Source: Rhynchonema sp. JSB1_4
Lineage: Eukaryota > Nematoda > Chromadorea > Monhysterida > Xyalidae
Assembly: GCA_030248065.1 (NCBI GenBank)
Contig: JASAMV010008128.1
Span: 1 to 64,000, forward strand
Reading direction: 5' to 3'
DNA: 64,000 nucleotides
A program made the position numbers and the translations under genes. Shown here in pieces: positions 1-12,000 of the stretch (its first letter is position 1; each line of letters starts with the position of its first letter). The notes beneath the pieces were generated by a model. The model had not been told where the DNA came from. It saw only the letters and a program-made list of their open reading frames with translations, and searched no databases.

Positions 1-720
1 TGGTCGGATACCGATGGACAAAAGGTCAGGATACTGTATACCCCGGGTGAAAAAAGTGAAGATAACGGATTCTAGGGGAGGGGGTAACCCCCCCCCCCCA
101 ACGATACCACTCCACTGCTGTCACTCGATATCAATAAGTGCAAATCCGATCCGATCGCCAAGTTTCACACCGTCCGATGCCCTCTGAGCACGTGTTGTTT
201 CACACTTGACCCAACCGATTGCTGTTTCACAGACCAACGACCCATTCTGTGATCGATTGGTCACTGATGTGCCATTCGATCGCGTTTGCGGCATCACGAC
301 TCAACAATTGAAAGTGAATGTGAACGCGATACGAATGGATATTGAACAGAGACGAATTAGACGGTCGGTTTCGTGGATGAGGGGTTGTTTGCTTTGTGAA
401 TTGTGAATGGTTTAGTTTGTCTTTTGGTGCCCGTTTCGAGCTGGATGGCCGGTGCACCAGAACATCGTCTGTGCAAATGCGGCCCGCAAACGCGCACGGG
501 CTGGGTGTGCAAGTTTTATTTCTGATAATTCGCGCTGGGAAATAAAATGTTCCACTAATACTATAAAAAGGTTAGGTGATATAAATCACTGCTTAAACTG
601 TTGTTCGTACCGTTATAAAAAAAAGACATTACTCATTATTGAAAAGACAATAAAAATGCAGGCAGGTGCCCTTTCTGCTACAGCAATCGTTCCCCCGACC
701 GCTCCGTACTACAACTAATC
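1..720. other. Upstream stretch with no assigned exon
   Basis: Probably intron or upstream sequence of the helicase gene. Bases about 60-115 hold a G-run/C-run palindrome next to CAACGATACCACT, which resembles one end of the CAGTGGTGTCGTTG-type element seen at 36.9-37.3 kb. No coding exon could be supported. Confidence 0.4.
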
Positions 721-3700
721 GGCGATCTACACCGTCTCAGCATCCAGTGGTCAGCCCAGCCTCAAGGGGTACCACTGATCGGGGCACAGGATCTGTTCTC
801 CGGTGACCCTGATCTGTTGCATTTGGGACAGATGGCGAAAATCGCAAAAGAGGCGCTCGACACCCATCCGTGCAGACATTGCTTGCAGTTTGCGCAACAT
901 GTTGGTTTGAAGAGGGAGGTTTTCTGGTTTTGGACTTGTTCTCTTGGATTTTAGTTGCCATTGCCGGATATTGTCTGTCCTTTTTGTAGCCAATTCTCGA
1001 TCACCGTGTAAGTAACACAGCACTGCAGAGGGCCAATTAGAAGATTAATGACATGGCTAAGTACGGAAGAAAATATAGCTTAAAAAATTCGCTATAACCG
1101 AGAGTTTCGCTACAAAGGCTGTGCAACGAAATTCCTTCGCCCAGGTTGCCATGGCGCGTGCGAATCTGCGAGTGGAGGAAGAGCACAATCGTGTCCGCCA
1201 CTCACTGTCTACCGCCAGTCTGTTGTTGAAACCGGAATTCGATTGCAAACGATCCGTTGGTTTTCTCTTGTTTTTCATTCAAGATTGTTTTGGAAGAGAA
1301 AACACATTAATTTTATTTTCAGGTGTTGCGACGAATGGATTATATTGATGTTGACAATATGGTTCAACTGAAGGGCAAAGTCGCCTGCGAACTGCACAAC
1401 CAGGTAAGGTTTAGATTTAGAGGTCGGGGGGGGGGGGGTACCCGACAGCCGACATCTGAGAAAAAAGCCGACACCCGACAGTTCTGGACACATTCTGAAA
1501 ACATTTGGTTCGAAGAAAATTTCTCTCAAAATTCTTCCCTCTACAAAACTGATGTTTTGAACCGTAAGTGTCGGGTCCCAAACAACCCGACACTCGACAT
1601 CTGGAGGCACCCGACACCGGACATTTCTCTAACCCTGGTCAGGTTGTTTCCAGGTGGTTTTTCTTTCTGTTGTGTTGCAGTCTCCATCACTGCTTGACTG
1701 GATGTGGTGGAAGTTCTATCGTTGCTCCACCAAACATTTCCTGGTCCCGTGTCTGTATCGAGCTGTGTGACCACATCATTCAACCGCGCCCCACCCGTTT
1801 CCGGAAAGAAATGTGGCCAAATTCGCTTCCCAAAAACTTTTCCAGGAACTTCTGATCACCGAACTGATGCTGGAGAACGCGTTTCAAAATCTGGATTGTG
1901 CTGAGATCGCCGCGATGCTATCGTGTGTCAGTTGCCAGCACAAGGGGGACGTCCAGCACACGGAACATATGGACAAGGTTTGGGATGGCTGTGGCTGGCT
2001 GGCGTTTAGTAGTGTTTGTCTTTTCTTAGCTCATACACGCAGGCAAACTCGCGTTCGAAGTCGAGGCGGGCAAGAAGCTCAACACACAGTCAACAACACA
2101 CGCAGCTGGCACGTGTGCGTTTCGCATGTTTTACAATGGTTGTTTCGGTCACGCAAGCTGTGCACGTTGACCGCGTGACTTGTTGGGTGTTGGCGCTGTG
2201 TGTTGAGCTTGTTGTCCGCCTCGACTTCGAACTGAAGTGTGACTGCGTCTGGAGAAACGCACTATGCAGCAAAATTAGAAACTTACTGTGCCATGAAATG
2301 TTTTGTCCATTGTATGAACCTCTAACCGTTGGATGGGGACTTTGTTAGTTGCAGTATTGATCGCACAATGATCACATAAGAATTCATCAAATCAATCCTG
2401 ATTTTCACGTTCAGTCACTCTTAACCACTGTGCTATTTGTGATTCGCACGAAACATTTCATCTGAAAATAATCTAGCACAGCACCCACGTTGCCTCGGGT
2501 CTGGAACATTTTACTGGCGGCATTCTTTCTGTGTGATTGCGCAACGCAACGTCATTGCTCCGTTACTTTCCCGCTTTACGATTCAGGAAAAAAATTTGAC
2601 CAATTCGTGTGACCAATTGTATTCTGGTCGATGCACAGCGCCTCGGTCGGCAGCCGCAATGGAACGCAAACTGGGACAATGCATGTGCATCAAGCAGTTC
2701 GCGTGCAGCAGGACAACACAGCTCGTCAACCATATTACAATTAGCCCACAGATCTACACACGTATCGCATCGATCGCGGATCGCATTCAACGCGTGCAGA
2801 TGGATCGAGGGGTCAGAGATCGCGAGGATGACGTCAGCAGTCAGTTGCATAATGGATTGATGCATGTCGTCTATGAATGGGCCAGGGGAATGGTGAGTGG
2901 AAAGGGCGGGGGACATTGGATGGTGGGAATGCTGGGGGAAATCAGTTACAGTCTGCCCGCTTTATGGTGGCTTGATCACCGCGACCCGGGGAGTTTTCGG
3001 TCGCCGTGAACAATATTCACTGTATGGAGTTGTAACTGGGAAGGTAGCGCAGGATGGGCATCGAAATAATTGTTCGAAAATTTCGCGAAGTGAACGGTTT
3101 CACTGCTTGGAGGGTGGCTAAAAAGATGGTAAACTGTTAGTTAGTCGAAACGACATATAACAACTGCAACAACACCAGTGAATAACATCTCAACCCTGGT
3201 CTGACTGACGTTGGAACTAACTTCTGTTCTCAAAGATGTTTCAAACTTTTGATATCACTGTATAGTTGGCGCTCGTTCCGTTCACTCGTCCGCGGAAAAT
3301 TCAAAACCGAACACAAAAATTGAAACAAACAATTGAACGACACAGTATTATGATTGCAGCCATTCAACGACATAATGACGCTGACCGATGCACAAGAGGG
3401 TGTGATCGTGAGATGCATTCAGCGGTTGGATGAATTATTGCGTGACGTCAGGAATGCGGCAAGGTGGCCATTGCTGCAGTCATTTTTATCCATTTTTTGG
3501 TTATGGTGTTTGTTGGTTTTGAATTGGATTTGAAATAGTTGCTGCGGGTATCGAACTTAGCCATCGCGTCGGATCTATCTTGATCATGTAACGTTGTATT
3601 TCGAATATTTCTGATGATACTGCTTTCCACCACCAACTGACCAGAATCGAATCGTGAAATATTCGCATTTCAAAAAAGTAAATTTAATGATCGTATCGTG

Positions 3701-3934
3701 ATGGGATCATTAAGTTTGATACCGAGCAGTAGTTAATCGACAAAACTGCAAGTCGGGCAATAACAGTGATCCACGCAAAGAAACAGTGCACTGTCATATT
3801 TATACCATAACCCATGTCCATTCCATGCTTGCAGAATGGTCGGTGACAGCACATTGTACGAAATGATGGTCAACACAAGCACGGCTGTCAAACGCGATAT
3901 TGTGTTTGCTGCCAGTTTGTACACGACTGAATAG
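721..3934 (+). CDS. SKI2/SKIV2L-type superkiller RNA helicase, C-terminal exons (5' part outside the window or not located)
   Basis: DExH helicase of the cytoplasmic Ski complex, which feeds RNA to the exosome. Visible exons, joined in phase: about 721-900, 1118-1255, 1323-1403, 1846-1977, 2752-2892, 3360-3463, 3835-3934 (TAG). They encode the C-terminal DSHCT region. Recognisable pieces are a CxxC-bearing segment (CRHC), then VLRRMDYID followed by VQLKGKVACE, then ELLITELMLEN and CAEIAAMLSC, then VVYEWARGM, VIVRCIQRLDELLRD, and a C terminus matching the family (DIVFAASLYT). The order matches SKIV2L rather than the shorter nuclear paralogue MTR4, mainly through the TELM and VYEWARGM contexts. 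The first exon's 5' edge is unclear. Introns of 67 to 774 bp carry two transposable elements. No disruptions seen in the exons listed. Confidence 0.85.
1412..1637. mobile_element. hAT-like MITE, TAGGGTTAG family, copy 1
   Basis: Degenerate TAG...CTAACCCTG ends flank arms made of repeated GACACCCGACA/TGTCGGGTGTCGG words in both orientations. The 8-bp flanks GTAAGGTT (1404-1411) and GTCAGGTT (1638-1645) match at 7 of 8 positions, as expected for a hAT target-site duplication. The left duplication is itself the 5' splice site of the helicase intron. A second copy with perfect duplications lies in Rheb at 31,980-32,429. Confidence 0.7.
2028..2290. mobile_element. Foldback MITE, copy A, in a helicase intron
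   Basis: Two inverted arms, about 2028-2130 and 2160-2285, share TTCGAAGTCGAGGCGG and GCTCAACACACAG in opposite orientation, so the element is largely one hairpin. The same arms and the same right flank (AGAAACTTAC) recur at 38,836-39,118, which identifies a dispersed nonautonomous family. It has no coding capacity. Confidence 0.7.
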
Positions 3935-4455
3935 TGGACGAATGGAAAAATGGAACTTTCTGCCGAGTTATGAGCCAAAATTAATTTTTGTTTGTCTCGG
4001 TTTAGAGAAACATTGTTGTGATCCTTACTTTGCTCACTTATATGCATGTTGGCATCTCTCGGCATTTTTGTTCTGATATCAATTTTTGATTATCGTGCAT
4101 CTCATGTGATTCATTTATGCATGATTTCCAGAGATAAAAGTACAAAAATAGCACACTTTGATCGTTATGTTGTCCTGTGCTTCTGTCCCTTATCGTTATT
4201 AATAACGAGCTGCCCGTACCCCATTGGTGCAGTGCCTTTGCCCACTTTGTTTATCACTAATTAAGTTTCTTTCCTCGACGGTGGATCTATCATATTGCCA
4301 AAACAATCAGATATTGCGCTGATCAAACGGCTTCATTACGTAACTGTTGTGCACTTTTATTCCTGGATGCTGTGAAACCTGTTGATACAGTAGCTGAGCT
4401 TAGATTTCCGATCAAATTAGATCTGACTAGATGTCGAGATCGACCGGCCGCAGGT

Positions 4456-4628
4456 AAGGGCGGGCTTAAGTTGAATCCGGAAATCGGAATCCGGAATTAT
4501 TTCCGGAAAACGCATTATTTTTGCATGTAGATTCTTGCGTTTTCCGAAAATATTTCCGGAATCCAGAAATGTTTTGTATTTGTGCATGCAAATTAGTTCC
4601 GGATTTAGCCTACTGTAGGTTCGCCGTT
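4456..4628. mobile_element. Short TCCGGA-rich MITE, copy 1
   Basis: About 173 bp, beginning AAGGGCGGGCTTAAGTTGAA and ending in the inverse sequence (right end GGTTCGCC, degenerate). The interior is mostly repeated TCCGGAAT/ATTCCGGA words around a TTTTTGCATG core. A near-identical copy lies at 42,794-42,967 in the receptor pseudogene, where the two ends match better. Confidence 0.75.
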
Positions 4629-5163
4629 AGTCACAAATAACGAGCTTAATTCCAGAACATTCTAGGGTTATCTAGCTTATTTCCAGTGCTTATTCTGGAG
4701 CATCTGGTGATAGAAATCTGTTTGCCTTATCTGTTGTCTACGTCAATACAAGTGTACTGTAAGTGCACCAGAAAGTCCTATAAGCCCGACATCTGTTTTC
4801 AAGCCAACCACGTGCTCGTACCCTACTGTGCATTGCCTCTTTATATTCACGTGATGACGGGATCGGACAAGCAAGATTCTGGAGCGCGTTACTTGAGTAC
4901 CAAGGGCTCGTGGGGCCACTGGTTCATTTATACTCGGTTCCCGACAAAAGGCCGAGTAGAAAACGGCTTAATGTGCTAATCGAAGCGGCGTGTTTCCTTT
5001 TTATTTCCGGCGGCCTCAAGTACACAGTATTCGCTCTTATATAGCTCGATGTATGATGTACCTAGGCAGCATACACACCTATTATGATTTAGGCGCCATT
5101 TTCAGCTGTCTGGAAACCGGTTTAGGAGGCTCAAAAAGCCAGGTTGTAGACAAGTGTGCACCA

Positions 5164-5750
5164 GGCCGAATTCACAATGCAAGCTGATTGGCGGGTGAGA
5201 TGCGCACGCTTTTGCAGGCACAAATGCAAAAAAGTGGATTGGCTAGCAAACAATTCGTACCCGCCATCTACCACGCGCGCGTGCATTCACAATAGCCTGT
5301 TAGCGGATCAGCTTTTCACGATGAGGATAAGCTCTATTCTATTTTTTGCGGATTACCACCGGAGGCGCATGTTCAGAAATTTTCAAAACATTATCAGAGC
5401 AGAAAAATTTGTACATAGCTAATTAAAGATGCTGGTATTTCTGTAAATGTTTTTGTTGCAGCTTCCTGCTTGCAAGCAGGTTTCTCTCCATAATCTATCC
5501 ATCATTGTGATCTATTTATTTTATTTTAGTTATCATGATCTAAAGGAACCAAAAAAACCATGAATTTGTGATTGTGTTGACACCCGGATCTAAGTGCATT
5601 CTGAGCGTAAATAAGTTTTGCGGATCAGCGGGCGTTGCTAACCAGACGCGCCAATCCGCTTTCTAAAATGTCCTTTGTGAATGCAAAAGTGTGCGTGAAT
5701 TTGGTCCGCTAATTCGCAACCCGCTAATGCCCTGTATTGTGAATTCGGCC
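5164..5750. mobile_element. 587-bp MITE with GGCCGAATTCACAAT termini
   Basis: Left end GGCCGAATTCACAATGCA and right end TGTATTGTGAATTCGGCC are inverted repeats. Subterminal sequence is repeated GCGGGT/CCCGCTAAT words in both orientations. It resembles, at family level, the element in the receptor intron at 40,941-41,441, which has CCGGTCTCACA termini and the same CGGATTAGCGG words. No ORF of note. Confidence 0.7.
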
Positions 5751-6293
5751 TAAAGCGTGAGACCGTCTGTCACGTGAGTGGGCCGGCAGCATAACGCATA
5801 TAGAGTGCCCTTTTTGCATCGTTTGGTGTGCCACTTTTATGTCCAAGATGCCATTTTGAGGCAGTATTCAACGTAGGCTGTTTGGCATAAAAATGGCCAG
5901 CAAGCCACGCTTCTTGATTGAAATATTTTGAATCTCAGACCTCTGGTATTTCTCATAAAACGGTTCAAATAAAATACACAACGATCCCACGTTCAATGTT
6001 TTATCAGCGTCAGTCCAGCCACATTTTGCAGACCAATGTTTCTGTTTCACGTTCCGATGAATATATCCCAGGGCATGTTTCACATTTCAGTTTGTTGTTT
6101 TTGCTGCAATGCTACAGTCCGCATTGCACTTTCGGTAGTTTATGTGCATAAATACACGATAGGAAAACATTTTTCAGTCTTCAGTCACATACTCCCGGTG
6201 TGTTGTCAAGAGTTTGTCACGAATCATTTTCAAGTTGCCATTATTTATTTACTTTAAGTGTGTCATGCAATGCAATTACTTACGGTTACTTAA

Positions 6294-8378
6294 AGGGCTC
6301 GGGACATAACCGAAGGAAGGACAGCAGGACACATTGTTACATACCATTGAAAAGTATTCCGACAGCTTATGTCACGCACAAATTTTAAGCTCGTTGGAGA
6401 TTCGCTATCTCTTGGTAGAGGGACTTGTCGTTCCAGAAAAAACTGAAGTTTTGCACAAATTGGAACGACCGGTGCAGAAACCGCAAATGAATTGAAGGTC
6501 AAGTAACACGTGGATAGGATTACAACAGCTTCGGAATAACTTACCATCACAACTTCAGTCGCTAAAACCATTGCTCCACACGGTGAGGGTGCGAAACGTT
6601 CCAAAAATCAGCCTTATTTTTCGAGAACACAAGTTTGTCCCTAAATTTTGAGGTCACGCTTAGCGCTGCGGAAATAATAATGCAATGGTGGAATAGAGCA
6701 TCGTCGAAAGTACCAGAAAATAAGGTTTTTAAATTTGTTTAACTCACGGCTAGCTCCGTGACAGGCCTAAAAATCCATTAAATTGCCGCTAAATTAGGTG
6801 GTTACATTTATACTTGCGGGCCGGAAAAAAAACGTTTTTTTTCGGGAAAAAACGGAAAAAAACCGTTTTTTTTCCGAGGCCCGGAAAAATACGTTTTTAT
6901 TTTTCCGGAAATTTTTCCAAGTGGCAACTTTTGGAAAAAAACGGTTTTTTTCCAAAAATTTTCGAGATATTGTCAAAGGTTGCGAAAGGATGTTGTCAAA
7001 ACCAATGTAAATCGGTGCTAAACAGTTCAAAATGAGCACTTTTTAATCTGCAAGTGCATTTTTAGCCTGTTTCAGACCATTTATCGATAAAAATTTTCTC
7101 CAAAATAGGCGTTTTTGGACCATGGGTATCCTTAAGTACTGGAAAAATATTTGGAAAAAAACGGTTTTTTTTTTCGAAAAAAACGGTTTTTTTTTCAAAA
7201 ATATATTTTGCGGAAAAATACGCAAGTATAGTTACATTCATCGCCAGAATTGTGACACATAAAGGCCACAGATTGTATCGGATTCGAAACAAAAAATTGA
7301 GAGAAACGTCTGGTTTAACAACCTATCGAGGTCCGAAGACCCCAAGGTCCACAGATCTCTCGGGGCAGCCATACTAACCTGAATATGATGTTCAGCTATA
7401 AATGCTTATTGTTAACAGCTATTGTAAATGGGACAGCACCAAACAATATATCTCGGGAGTAGCTTTCGAACGATATATAACAAGCCCCAAGAAATTCTTA
7501 CGCTTAAGGGCAGGGGCTAAAAAATTGCTCTTTTGACGATTCTGGAATGAACCGTCACGTCACCGTGTGCGATTTCGGAATTTTGACCGTTTCTTGTCCA
7601 TAGTAAGAGATAGTATGGGCATGTTATATATCGTTCGATAGCTACGTTGAAGCTACATCGTTTGATGCTATCAAATGTGCAATAATCTTTAACAGTAACA
7701 ACTTATAGCCAAATATCTTATTCAGGCTGGCATGGCTGCAGCAGCCGGACCATGGAGTTTGAAGTTTTGAAACTCGTCTAGATTGTTGACTGTGCGTTTA
7801 TCTGACTTTCTCGTTTCCAATGCAATTCAATACGTGGCTTATTTACATCACATTTCCGTCAATGCATACACTATGCAGTTTAGGGGCAATTTTTAGGTCT
7901 TTTCCGGCCTGTCACGCCGCTATCTAAGTGTTTCCAAATTTAAAAACCTTATTTTCTGGTACTTTCGAAGATGCTGTATTTTTATATTGCATTTTCATTT
8001 CTGCAACACTATGCTCGGCCGCAAAATTTAGAGACAAACTTGTCATTTCAAAAAATGTGGCCGATTTTTGGATCATTTCGCACCCTCACCAAGTGAAGCA
8101 ATGCTTTGAGTGACTGAAGTTCTCACGATAAGTTATCCAGAAGCTGTTGTAATCCTATCCACGTGTTACTTGACTTTCAACTCATTTGGAGTTTCTGCAC
8201 CGGTCGTTTCAAGTTGTGAAAAAATTCACCTTTTTCTGGAACGAAAAGTCTCTCTACCAAGAGATAGCGAATCTCTAAGGAGCTTAACATTTCTGCGTGA
8301 CATATACTGTCACAGTGCTTTCCAACGATGCATAACACTGCGCTCTGCTGCCCTTCCTTCAGTTGTGTCCCGAGCCCT
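6294..8378. mobile_element. 2.1-kb long-terminal-inverted-repeat element with TTAA target-site duplication
   Basis: Left end AGGGCTCGGGACATAACCGA; the right end is its inverse (…TTGTGTCCCGAGCCCT). The flanks are TTAA at 6290-6293 and 8379-8382. The two arms, about 6294-6790 and 7855-8378, stay alignable as inverted copies for roughly 500 bp (for example CACGTGTTACTTGA in one arm against its complement in the other). The centre has no transposase. TTAA duplication is typical of piggyBac-like insertions, so this is probably a nonautonomous relative, though the AGGG ends are not the usual piggyBac ends. Confidence 0.75.
6809..7230. mobile_element. TATACTTGCG-ended MITE with 8-bp TSD, nested in the TTAA element
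   Basis: Ends TATACTTGCG and CGCAAGTATA. The 8-bp flanks GTTACATT are identical on both sides. The arms are runs of GGAAAAAAACCG/CGGTTTTTTTCC in both orientations around a unique core of about 200 bp. Copies with the same structure and their own 8-bp duplications lie at 10,792-11,221 and 42,296-42,751, with a larger relative at 34,733-35,919. Confidence 0.85.
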
Positions 8379-9041
8379 TTAAAGGTCTCACGTAGCGTCT
8401 AGGGTCTTCCCGCCGTTGAAGAGCGGCAGGATGTAAAGTAATTGACACTAAGTTACCTTTCAACACTTCGCGCGGCAGTTTGTTATTGCTGTAAGTAATT
8501 GTGTTTTTGTCTTGCGCACGTGCTGAAAAGCGTTGCATTTTGTAGTGATAAGTAAGGTATACACGGTAAAAATTTTACCCATCAAGTTGTGCATGATACT
8601 AACTTTATTGGCATTATCGCTCGTTCAGGCTATTACGTTTTCATGTTAGTCGGTATTTCGAAGCTTTTCATGCATAAATTACTCAGTTCACTTACTCAGT
8701 CAGCCTATTGCACCCACTAAGCTGCGTGCTCAATATAGCCACTCTTGGTGATTCACTCGTTTTATCCATGTATAGTCTGGTTTGGTCTCATGACGAACAA
8801 AGGCCACGTGTCCACAAGGGCGTAAACACGCGCATACAACAAAAACCAACGTTGCGTAATGAATACGAAATTATGTGCTAATCCGATGTTTGCTTCATGG
8901 CCGAATGTTTGTGTGTTTTTATATCGCAATATTGCTGATTCTGATCTTTCCAGCTTTCATCAAGGCACATAATTCGATTGAAAACGTCCCTAATCTGACC
9001 AACAAACAAACATCATCAAAACGGCGTGCGACGAGCCTATA

Positions 9042-12000
9042 ATGGTCATGATGAAATCGACGGCCATCACCAGTACGGCGGACGGCTGTGTGAGCGGTGG
9101 TGATCTGCCGAAAGTTATGTCGAGATTCAATTTCAAGGTGTGTTTGCTTTGCGTAATTTTAAATTACAATTGATTTGTTTGTGTGACAAAAAGATGTTTC
9201 ATTGACTGCAGTCTGCCTTCATCGTGACATCGTCGGCGCCTAACATTTTCGATATGGCGTGGAATGAATATTCACTATAGTGCAGTCATTAAGAGGCTAA
9301 CGGCAGATTGGCGAAAAACGAAAATAGGATTCACAAATATTCACTCTGAAGTCTCGTTGCCAGGTTGTACCAGTGGACGCGGCGTTCAAACGCGGTCGTT
9401 GGCGTTGTTGGGACTACGCGGATGTGCAGGGCAGTGCTGGCGTGGTCATATCAACTAATGATCAGGTTGGCTCGATCGGCCTTGATAAATCAGGCGGAAA
9501 ATGAAGATTTGACTTTTTTTGAGTGAAATGGGATTGAGTTTGTTCCACGGGGGCATTAATTATTAATTCTATCTATGGGCGGACGACTGTGTGATGTTTC
9601 ACGTTCATAGGGGCCGTTAATAGCTCAAATTTGGCCGAATGGCTTTCACTTACAGTTTACTTTCTTTGACATTGACATGATCTCGGCGGGACCCGCCATT
9701 TTCTGCCACCATAAGGAATATTCACAATCTTAAGTGGTAATTAGGAGGTTAACGGCGGTGGATAGGTGACAAATGACATAAAAGTATTCAATTCCTGGAG
9801 GATTTGACAAAAAGGGTTATCTGGTCACGTTCGCCGCCGAAGCGGTGCATTGTGCTGATTAGGATCAGCATAATCTTTGCACCATTTCAACCCAATTCCA
9901 CTTGTGTAGACATCGCAGGTTGTCATACCAGCAGCACCCAAGGCGGGTCGTCCCGGTGCGACGCCCACCACAACCGCGCAACAGTCGATTGCACCCGACC
10001 AGAAACATTTGCTCTTCAGTGCTGCACATGATGCGATCAATGTTGCAACGATTGTCAATGGTTAGTTGAGAATGGTGCAACTGCAGATGTGGACTCAAAA
10101 CTTTGAAATTCCACTTTTATTTGTAATGCGCTCCAAATCGGAACACGCAAAACCTATTGTTGACTGACTTGATTAGCTGTGGGGTCACCTCATGGCGGAC
10201 AGAGCAAGTATATTTTGCGGGGTCACTTCACTTCTGAGAATTATCGGCAATCGGGTTAGAGTTCACGGTGATTCGGCTTGTTGATAAACGTAAAACACGA
10301 AACGCTTTTGCCTCCTAGTTCCGTGTATATGTGAGATCCTGACCGATCCAACAGGCCTGAAGTGAATAAAAACACCAGTAAACATTGCAATTTATCATTT
10401 TACTGGCTTTTGATTTTTCAATTTTGATCACCACAACTATTCAAAATCAAAATATATTTCCCATTCACACAGCTGGTGAGCACATGTCCACAACAGCGCC
10501 GACGTGGTCGTGCGCCCCATCGGTCATCTCCATACAAATGGACACGAGCAGTGCATCCGTGTTGGCACAACAGTTGGATGTCGTCTTGCCTCACACGAAC
10601 GGTGAGTTTGCCGATTAGTCCAATTTGGTTATGTTTGCTGGTTCTGTTCGACTTGTGTGTCTCCTCCTGTGAATTGCGTACCCAGGTATGCGTTAGTTCT
10701 CCGGGTATATCTCTTCAATGTCCATATTAGTTGTCCTCCGAAGATCGTGACTGATGTTTTTTTGAGTCTGACCGGTTGCGATGGATGCATGTATACTTGC
10801 GTATTTTTCCGCAAAATATATTTTTGGAAAAAAAACCGTTTTTTTTCCGGAAAAAAAAACCGTTTTTTTCCAAATATTTTTCCAGTACTTAAGGATACCC
10901 ACGGTCCAAAAACGCCTATTTTGGAGAAAATTTTGTCTGGAAATGGCCTGAAACGGGCTAAAAATGCACTTGGAGATTAAAAAGTGCTCATTTTGAACTG
11001 TTTAGCACCGATTTACATTGGTTTTGACAACATCCTTTCGCAACCCTTGAAAATATCTCGGAAATTTTTGGAAAAAAAACCGTTTTTTTTCCAAAAGTTG
11101 CCACTTGGAAAAATTTCCGGAAAAATAAAAACGTATTTTTCCGGGCCTCGGAAAAAAAACGGTTTTTTTTTCGGTTTTTTTTCCGGAAAAAAAACGGTTT
11201 TTTTTCCGGCCCGCAAGTATAGAGGCATGTGTGAATAAAAATCAGTCGAAAGTTTCTTCCGGTTTAGTCGTGTCTCCGCAAATGTCCAGTGCACCTGGAC
11301 ATCGTTAGCGTGAGTGCACCAGCCTGTGCAACGTTCCACAACGGAACAAAACCCCGGATTTTTTCTCTTTCGCAGAGTTCTCCCGCAGTCCATCGCCTCC
11401 GAATTCCACTTCGAGTCCTGCTGACAGTCGCATGCCCTCGTTCGCCGTCGGGGATGATTCGAATGACAAGTTGGTGGTTATTTTTTAGTTTTTTTGCTTT
11501 TTTATGTTTTTTATTCATAGTTTATTTTTATTTTGATGTGCATGATTGTGTCTGGGGAGCTGGGGACACGAGTAGGTTGATATGAAACTGCTGAGTGACG
11601 TTTTTGACCAGGCGCTGTGAAGCAAAGCGCTGCCGCTTGATCAAAACAACTTGACACTTTGTCACTCCACTGTACATATGTACTGCGCTGTTACAGTTGT
11701 TTTTCTGCCTTGTCTTGCCCATAAACAAGCCAGGTTGCATATAGACATCGCGTCACCTTTGTATTTTTATTGTAATATTCGTTGTCAAAAAAAAGTTCGC
11801 CCGGACATCCATTATGATGCTGCAGCCAGTGCACAGTGAGAAGTTCGCACACCTTTCTGGGCGCTGTTGTTGCATTTTTTGGGTTTCCGCTAGATTTTCT
11901 GTCTTTGGGTTTTGAAAGTAACCAATATACTCAACAAATTTTGCCCAATTTCGCTATCTGCAACTTCGGTTGTGTTGTTCTATTAAGGTTTTCCTACTCT

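Larger units (their letters stand above)
3935..9041. other. Intergenic region between helicase and TSC22 genes
   Basis: No gene supported. It contains the MITEs at 4456-4628, 5164-5750, 6294-8378 and 6809-7230, listed separately. Stretches 3935-4455, 4629-5163, 5751-6289 and 8383-9041 show only AT-rich sequence without recognisable coding or RNA features. The last stretch should contain the TSC22 promoter and 5' UTR. Confidence 0.5.

Noticed and set aside
6800..7290. Lys/Phe-rich ORFs on both strands
   Set aside because: They are translations of GGAAAAAAACCG words in the MITE; the same artefact recurs in every copy.
6290..8382. Inverted ORFs of about 90-104 codons in the long-inverted-repeat element
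   Set aside because: They are the two arms of the inverted repeat seen in mirror image, with frames not conserved between arms.
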